This document shows positions 57,515 through 64,000 of a stretch of 64,000 nucleotides of DNA, in pieces. The stretch comes from Monoplex corrugatus (lineage: Eukaryota; Mollusca; Gastropoda; Littorinimorpha; Ranellidae), in NCBI GenBank assembly GCA_030674185.1, contig JAPXFY010000031.1, forward strand, positions 102,550 to 166,549. Direction: 5' to 3'. The stretch's first letter is position 1, and each line of letters opens with the position of its first letter. The translations under genes and the position numbers were made by a program. Below the pieces are notes generated by a model. That model was not told the origin of the DNA, searched no databases, and worked only from the letters and a program-made list of their open reading frames with translations.

Positions 57515-57869
57515 ACTACTACTGCTGTCACTCCTGACACTACTGCTACTACTACTGCTGTCACTCCTGACACTGCTCCTACTGCTACTCTCACTGCTGA
57601 CACTACTACTACTACTGCTGTCACTCCTGACACTACTACTACTACTTCTACTACTACTACTACTACTACTACTACTGTCACTCCTGACACTACTACTACT
57701 ACTACTACTACTACTACATACTACTACTACTACTGTCACTCCTGACACTACTACTCTACTACTGTCACTCCTGACACTACTACTACCCTCACTCCTGACA
57801 CTACTACTACTGCTACTCTCACTCCTGACACTACTACTACTGCTACTCTCACTCCTGACACTACTACTA

Positions 57870-57927
<58 letters not shown>

Positions 57928-58410
57928 GTTGTCACTCCTGACACTAATACTGCTACTGCTGCTGTCACTCCTGACACTACTACTACTACTACTACTGTCA
58001 CTCCTGACACTACTACTGCTGCTGCTGTCACTCCTGACACTACTGCTACTACTACTTCTACTACTACTACTACCACTACTGCTGTCACTCCTGACACTAC
58101 TACTACTGCTGCTGCTGTCATTCCTGACACTAACTCTACTACTGCTGTCACTCCTGACTACTACTACTATACTACTACTACTGTCAATCCTGACACTACT
58201 ACTACTTCTGTCACTCCTGACACTACTACTACTACTGCTGCTGCTGTCACTCCTGACACTACTACTACTACTGTCATTCCTGACACTACTACTACTATAC
58301 TACTACTACTACTACTACTGCTGTCACTCCTGACACCACTACTACCACTACTACTACTACTACTACTACTCATCTAACTACTACTACTACTACTACTACT
58401 TCACTCCTGA

Positions 58411-58468
<58 letters not shown>

Positions 58469-58478
58469 GTCATCCTGA

Positions 58479-58515
<37 letters not shown>

Positions 58516-58716
58516 GTCACTCCTGACACTACTACTACTACTACTGCTGCTGTCACTCCTGACACTACTACTACTACTGACTGCACGCTGTCACTCCTAC
58601 ACTAACTACTACTACTGCTGTCCACTCCTGACACTACTACTACTACTACCTCTGCTGCTGCCACTCCTGACACTACTACTACTACTACTACTACTCTACT
58701 CTGCTGTCACTCCTGA

Positions 58717-58747
<31 letters not shown>

Positions 58748-59452
58748 GCTGTCACTCCTGACACTACTACTACTACTGACTCTACATACTACTACTACTA
58801 CTACTCTGCTCTGCTGACACTCTCTAACTACTACTACTGCTCCACTCCTGACACTACTACTACTACTACTACCTCTGTGCTGCACCTGCCACTCCTGCAC
58901 CCTACACTACTACTACTACTACTACCTCTGCTGCTGCCACTCCTGACACTACTACTACCTTACACTACTACTACTACCTCTGCTGCTGCCACTCCTGACA
59001 CTACTACTACTATCTGCTGCTGCATCTACTATACTTACTACTCTTGCTGCTGCCATCCTGACACTACTACTACTACTACTACCTCTGCTGCTGCCACTCC
59101 TGACACTACTACTACTACTACTACTGCTGCTGCTTGACTCCAACTCTGACACTACTACTACTACTACTACCTCTGCTGCTGCCACTCCTGACACTACTAC
59201 TACTACTACTACCTCTGCTGCTGCCACTCCTGACACTACTACTACTACTACTACCTCTGCTGCTGCCACTCCTGACACTACTACCTACTACTACTACCTC
59301 TGCTGCTGCCACTCCTGACACTACTACTACTACTACTACCTCTGCTGCTGCCACTCCTGACACTACTACTACTACTACTACTACCTCTGCTGCTGCCACT
59401 CCTGACACTACTACTACTACTACTACTACTACTGCTGCTGCTGCCACTCCTG

Positions 59453-59483
<31 letters not shown>

Positions 59484-59642
59484 TCTGCTGCTGCCACTCC
59501 TGACACTACTACTACTACCTCTGCTGCTGCCACTCCTGACACTACTACTACTACTACTACTGCTGCTGCTGCCACTCCTGACACTACTACTACTACATAC
59601 TGCTGCCACTCCTGACATTACTACTACTGCTGTCACTCCTGA

Positions 59643-59682
<40 letters not shown>

Positions 59683-59823
59683 GTCACTCCTGACATTACT
59701 TACTACTACTACTCACTACTACTGTACATCCTGACACTACTACTACTACTAACTACTACTTCTGCTGACACTACTACTACTACTGCTACTGTCACTCCTG
59801 ACACTACTACTACTACTACTGCT

Positions 59824-59859
<36 letters not shown>

Positions 59860-60307
59860 GTCACTCCTGACACTACTACTACTACTACTACCACTACTGT
59901 CACACCTGACACTACTACTACTACTATTGTCACTCTACCTACACTACTACTACTACTGCTGCTGCTGTCACTCCTGACACTACTACTACTACTACTGCTG
60001 TCACACCTGACACTACTACTACTACTACTGCTGTCACTCCTGACAGTACACTACTACATACTACTACTACTACTACTGTCACTTCCTGACACTACTACTA
60101 CTACTACTACTACTGTCACTCCTGACCACTACTACACTACTACTGGCTGTCACTCCTGACACTACTACTACTACTACTACGCTGTCACTCCTGACACTAC
60201 TACTACTACTACTACTACTACTACACTACTACTACTACTACTGTCACTCCTGACACTACTACTACTACTGGCTGCTGTCACTCTTGACACTACTACTACT
60301 ACTACTA

Positions 60308-60341
<34 letters not shown>

Positions 60342-60480
60342 GTCACTCCTGACACTACTACTACTACTACTACTACACTCACTACTACTACTACTACTAT
60401 TACTGTCACTCCTGACACTACTACTACACTACTGCTGTCACTCCTGACACTACTACGACTATTACTGCTGTCACTCCTGA

Positions 60481-60528
<48 letters not shown>

Positions 60529-61005
60529 CTAATCACTATACTACTACTGTCGCTCCTGATACTACTGCTACTACTATACTGCTGCTCTCACTCCTGACAC
60601 TACTACTACTACTGCCACTCCTGACAATACTACTACTACTACTACTACTACTACACTGCTACTGCTGTCACTCCTGACACTACTACTACTACTACTACTG
60701 CTGCCACTTCTGACACTACTACTACTACTACTGCTGCCACTCCTGACACTACTACTACTACTGCTGTCACTCCTGACACTACACTACTACTACTACTACT
60801 ACTGCCACTCCTGACACTACTACTACTACTACTGCTGCCACTCCTGACACTACTACTACTACTGCTGCCACTCCTGACACTACTACTACTACTACCTACT
60901 GCTGCTGCCACCTCCTGACACTACATCTACTGCTGCTGTTGCCACTCCTGACACTACTACTACTACTACTATACCGCTGCCACTCCTGACACTACTACTA
61001 CACTA
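57515..61005. repeat. 3.5-kb compound array of (CTA)n with CACTCCTGACA blocks
   Basis: (CTA)3-20 tracts alternate with GCTGTCACTCCTGACACTA. Two subtypes occur: GCTGTCACTCC on the left and right, and CTGCTGCTGCCACTCC in the middle (58640-59600 and 60690-61005). The block TGTCA-CTCC-TGACA is a perfect short inverted repeat. Frames on both strands (Ser/Val, Thr/Leu runs) are artefacts. Confidence 0.95.
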
Positions 61006-61009
61006 CTAC

Positions 61010-61430
61010 TTTTCCTGGGGCCAGCACCACGAGGGCGGCGCCCATCCCCTCTCCCTCGCTCCAAATTCATACTAATATTCACATTTTTTAATAACCAAGA
61101 CTTAAGAAAGCAAGAGGCTAATTGGTTTTTAAGGGGTGGAACTGGAAAATTAACTTACTCTTCAATGTGTTGATACCGAGGCAGCCGTGCAATGCCCTGC
61201 TCTTCACGATTTTCAACTGCTGGGGAATCTTTTGCGTGCGCAAGCCATATGGCACACGGGTCCGACTCGTTTTTCGTCCCCTTCCGAAACATTAGACATT
61301 CAGTTCGATTTTCTGGTCAAACTGAAGAGAAAAGTCGAGGCCTGTACGGGGGAGCGAACCCTGGAAGCTGGAGTTTAGTTACTGGCAGTCGAACGGCTAC
61401 TGAACCATTCTGCCATCTTGTGGTCTCTTG
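61010..61430 (-). mobile_element. tRNA-derived SINE (family S), full-length-like copy
   Basis: On the minus strand the head reads ATGGCAGAATGGTTCAGTAG (A-box region) with B box GGGTTCGCTCCC about 45 bases on. A body with CCTCGACTTTTCTCTTCAG, TGAAAATCGTGAAGAGCAGG and ACCAATTAGCCT-like sequence follows, ending near GGGCGCCGCCCTCGTGGTGC. The same order appears at 62437-62870 in the opposite direction. No ORF. Confidence 0.82.
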
Positions 61431-61539
61431 CAAGCTCAGGGTGTCTGCCAGGTATTGCTGGCATAGACAGGTGAAGAGCATATTCATTGTATGGAATTGC
61501 CCGAGTGCCATGAATCCTTCCTAACACACTGCACACTGT

Positions 61540-62450
61540 GGCAGCCTGCGGGACAGACTGGAAAGGGACAAACAGTGGCACAATGGTTCAGACACCACTG
61601 CACACTGTGGCAGCCATGCGGGACAGACTGAAAGGGACAAACAGTGGCACAATGGTTCAGACAATGCACACTGTGGCAGCCAGCGGGACAGACTGAAAGG
61701 GACAAACAGTGGCACAATGGTTTCAGACCACTGCTACACTTGTGGCAGCCAGCGGGACAGACTGAAAGGGACAATACACGTGGCACCAATGGTTCAGACA
61801 CTGCACACTGTGGCAGCCAGCGGGACAGACTGAAAGGGACAAACAGTGGCACAATGGTTCAAGACCACTGCACACTGTGGCAGCCAGCGGGACAGACTGA
61901 AAGGTCAAGCAGTGGCATCAATGGTTCAGACCACTGCCACTGTGTGCAGCCAGCGGGACAGACTGAAAGGGACAAGCAGTGGCACAATGGTTCAGACCAC
62001 TGCACACTGTGGCAGCCAGCGGGACAGACTGAAAGGGACAAACAGTGGCACAATGGTTTCAGACCACTGCACACTGTGGCAGCAGCGGGACAGGACTGAA
62101 AGGGACAAACAGTGGCACAATGTTCAGACCACTGCACACTGTGGCAGCCAGCGGGACAGACTGAAAGGGACAAACAGTGGCACAATGGTTCAGACCATGC
62201 ACACTGTGGCAGCCAGCGGGACAGACTGAAAGGGACAAACAGTGGCACAAAGGTTCAGACCACTGCACACTGTGACAGCCAGCGGGACACGACTGAAAAG
62301 GGACAAACAGTGGCACAATGGTTCAGACCACTGCACACTGTGGCAGCCAGCGGACAGACTGAAAGGGACAAACAGTGGCACAATGGTTCAGACCACTGCT
62401 ACACTGTGGCAGCCAGCGGGACAGATGAAAGGGACAAACAGTGGCACAAT
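61540..62450. repeat. 66-bp minisatellite containing a SINE-head motif, about 14 copies
   Basis: The unit is GCACACTGTGGCAGCCAGCG, then GGACAGACTGAAAGGGACAA and ACAGTGGCACAATGGTTCAG. The last block matches the A-box end of the flanking SINE (TGGCACAATGGTTCA). Single-base losses are frequent. Confidence 0.93.
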
Positions 62451-62870
62451 GGTTCATGACGTTCCCCTGTCAGTTACTTAGACTCTCAAGTGTTCCACGT
62501 CGGTTCGCTTCCTCCGTAAAGGCCTCGACTTTATCTCTCAGTTTGACCGGAAAATTGAATGAACGTCCAGTCTTCGGAATGGGACGAAAACGAGTCGGAC
62601 CCCCTGTGCTTTCCTGGCTTGTGCACGCTTAAAAGATCCCACGGCAGTTGAAAATCGTGAAGAGCAGGCATTGCCTTGGCTGCCTTGGTATTAAAGGTTG
62701 GAGAGATAGATTGATTTCCCCGGTCCCACCCCTTGAAAACCAATTGGCCTCCTTGGGCCCTTTCTGAAGTCTTGGTTAAAAAAAAAGTGAATATTAGTAT
62801 GAATTTGAAAAGAGGGAAGAGGGGATAGGCGTCGCCCTCATGGTGCTGTTTTATACTTAAGCCATTTTTT
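62437..62870 (+). mobile_element. tRNA-derived SINE (family S), inverted relative to the 61.0-kb copy
   Basis: The head starts in the final minisatellite unit (GTGGCACAATGGTTCATGAC), the B box is GTCGGTTCGCTTCC, then AGGCCTCGACTTTATCTCTC, GAAAATCGTGAAGAGCAGGC, ACCAATTGGCCTCC and a terminal GGCGTCGCCCTCATGGTGCT. Confidence 0.82.
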
Positions 62871-63044
62871 AAGCGTTTAATAATTTTGGTGATTATCATC
62901 ATTGTTTTCTGTTGGTATGGATATTTTACTTTTAGTGTTGCTGTTGTTGTCACTATTGTTTTTCAGACAATTTTTTTTCTTTGTTTCTTTAATCTTTTTC
63001 TATCCCTTTGTTTTTTTAATGCATTGTTCGTGACGGTTTTATTT

Positions 63045-63170
63045 GTTGTTATGGGAGAGATAGGTTGATTTCCCAAGTCCCTCTCATTTTAAGACCAATT
63101 AGCCTTTGACCTTTCTGCGTGTCTTGCTCAAAAAAAAAGTTGCGCTGCACTGTGGCGACGCGCTCTCAAA
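63045..63170 (+). mobile_element. SINE (family S) 3' fragment
   Basis: GAGAGATAGGTTGATTTCCC, GACCAATTAGCCTTTG, an A run and GTGGCGACGCGCTC match the last third of the 62.4-kb SINE. The head is missing. Confidence 0.75.
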
Positions 63171-63174
63171 GACG

Positions 63175-63690
63175 AGAGCAAACCCAGTTTCAGGTGGTAA
63201 ATCTTCTGTGACAAAAGTAAAAAAATACAGTGGTAAATCTTCTGTTTACAAAAGAATAAATACAGGTTGGTAAATCTTCTGTGACAAAGTAATAAATAAG
63301 GTGGTAAATCTTCTGTGACAAAAGTAAAAAATACAGGTGGTAAATCTTCTGTTGACAAAAGTAATAAATACGGTGGTAAATCTTCTGTGAGAAAAGTAAT
63401 AAATACAGGTGGTAAATTTCTGTGAGAAAAGTAATAAATACAGGTGGTAAATCTTCTGTGACAAAAGTTTAAAAAATACAGGTGGTAAATCTTCTGTGAC
63501 AAAAGTAATAAATACAGGTGGTAAATCTTCTGTGACAAGAAATAAATACAGGTGGTAAATCTTCTGTGACAAAAGTAATAAATACAGGTGGTAATCTGTG
63601 AGAAAAGTAATAAATACAGGTGGTAAATCTTCTGTGACAAAGTAATAAATAACAGGTGGTAAATCTTCTGTGACAGAAGTAATAATTTCA
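63175..63690. repeat. 36-bp minisatellite, about 14 copies
   Basis: AGGTGGTAAATCTTCTGTGA then CAAAAGTAATAAATAC. It starts immediately after the SINE fragment. Several units have small losses. Confidence 0.94.
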
Positions 63691-63893
63691 AACTATGAAA
63701 AGCGAAAAAGTGACCTCCTATTGACAGTGGGGAAACCACTTACAATCAGCGGGTCATGGGCGGGGGGGTAGTGGAAAGTCGTCAGCAATGGGGGGTTTGT
63801 TGTCAACTAAGCCAGGCGTAAACCCCCACCAATAAGCAGTCCCGGACCTCATGACCACAGCCTAACGGGCGGTATGGCATCATAGAGGGTATA
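63691..63893. other. Unique sequence, no gene supported
   Basis: A G-run-containing stretch with CTAACGGGCGGTATGGCATC. No coding or RNA feature recognised. Confidence 0.35.
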
Positions 63894-64000
63894 TTAACCT
63901 TTTGACTCCCGCGTTTTCCTATTTCCCCCAACTGCAAAACTTAACCTTTTGATTCCCTTCACCCTGTTCACCAGCTTCCTGCAGGAAGCTGTTGGATAGG
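63894..64000 (-). mobile_element. piggyBac-like composite MITE, copy 6, cut by the window end
   Basis: TTAACCTTTTGACTCCCG then the short arm (CCCAACTGCAAAAC), then the inner hairpin from TTAACCTTTTGATTCCC to TTCCTGCAGGAAGC. Short arm first means the same inverted orientation as copy 4. The rest lies beyond the window. Confidence 0.78.

Noticed and set aside
57205..60159. Ser/Val and Thr/Leu frames in the CTA array
   Set aside because: Triplet-repeat artefacts on both strands.

Overview
The window looks like non-genic DNA from a eukaryotic, probably invertebrate, genome. I favour a marine mollusc, possibly a gastropod. That is inference from the style of the sequence: very dense minisatellites, long (GT)n tracts, tRNA-derived SINEs, an R2/HERO-type retroelement of a kind common in aquatic animals, and GT-AG introns. 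There are no bacterial operons, no rRNA, no CRISPR array and no convincing complete host gene. More than half of the 64 kb is tandem repeat. Most of the long open frames are by-products of repeat units whose length is a multiple of three.

Layout. 0-4.2 kb: a 53-bp minisatellite, then an apparently intact 1119-codon retrotransposon ORF on the minus strand that runs into a tRNA-like sequence with a poly(A) tail. 4.2-25 kb: a run of about fifteen unrelated minisatellites (units of 34-140 bp) and microsatellites, two piggyBac-like composite MITEs at 13.3-13.8 kb and another at 22 kb. 25-33.3 kb: two more arrays into which LINE fragments and a short TIR transposon have inserted. 33.4-36.8 kb: G-rich repeats, then three candidate phase-compatible plus-strand exons (34.2, 35.85 and 36.09 kb), a MITE and a LINE relic. 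36.8-42.3 kb: a CCTG tract, a 59-64-bp minisatellite split by a 1.9-kb TIR transposon that carries its own minus-strand intron-containing gene relic, a 600-bp GT tract, and possible terminal exons at 41.84-42.0 kb. 42.3-47.9 kb: LINE fragments on both strands, an 81-bp minisatellite and a duplicated dispersed repeat. 47.9-64 kb: a 4.8-kb 39-bp array that appears to have grown out of a piggyBac-like MITE, several short-unit arrays, a 3.5-kb CTA-rich array, and tRNA-derived SINEs, two of which flank in inverted orientation a minisatellite whose unit contains the SINE head.

How it fits together. The recurring theme is exchange between mobile elements and tandem arrays. Transposons insert into arrays (25.9, 27.9, 29.0, 30.8 and 37.9 kb). 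One LINE fragment was then copied together with its array. Pieces of mobile elements (a MITE arm, a SINE head) seem to have seeded new minisatellites. The one possible host gene is a chain of short exons, all symmetric phase 1, on the plus strand at 34-42 kb. I do not recognise its product. Several arrays contain patches dense in 1-3 base deletions, which may be residual long-read assembly error rather than biology.
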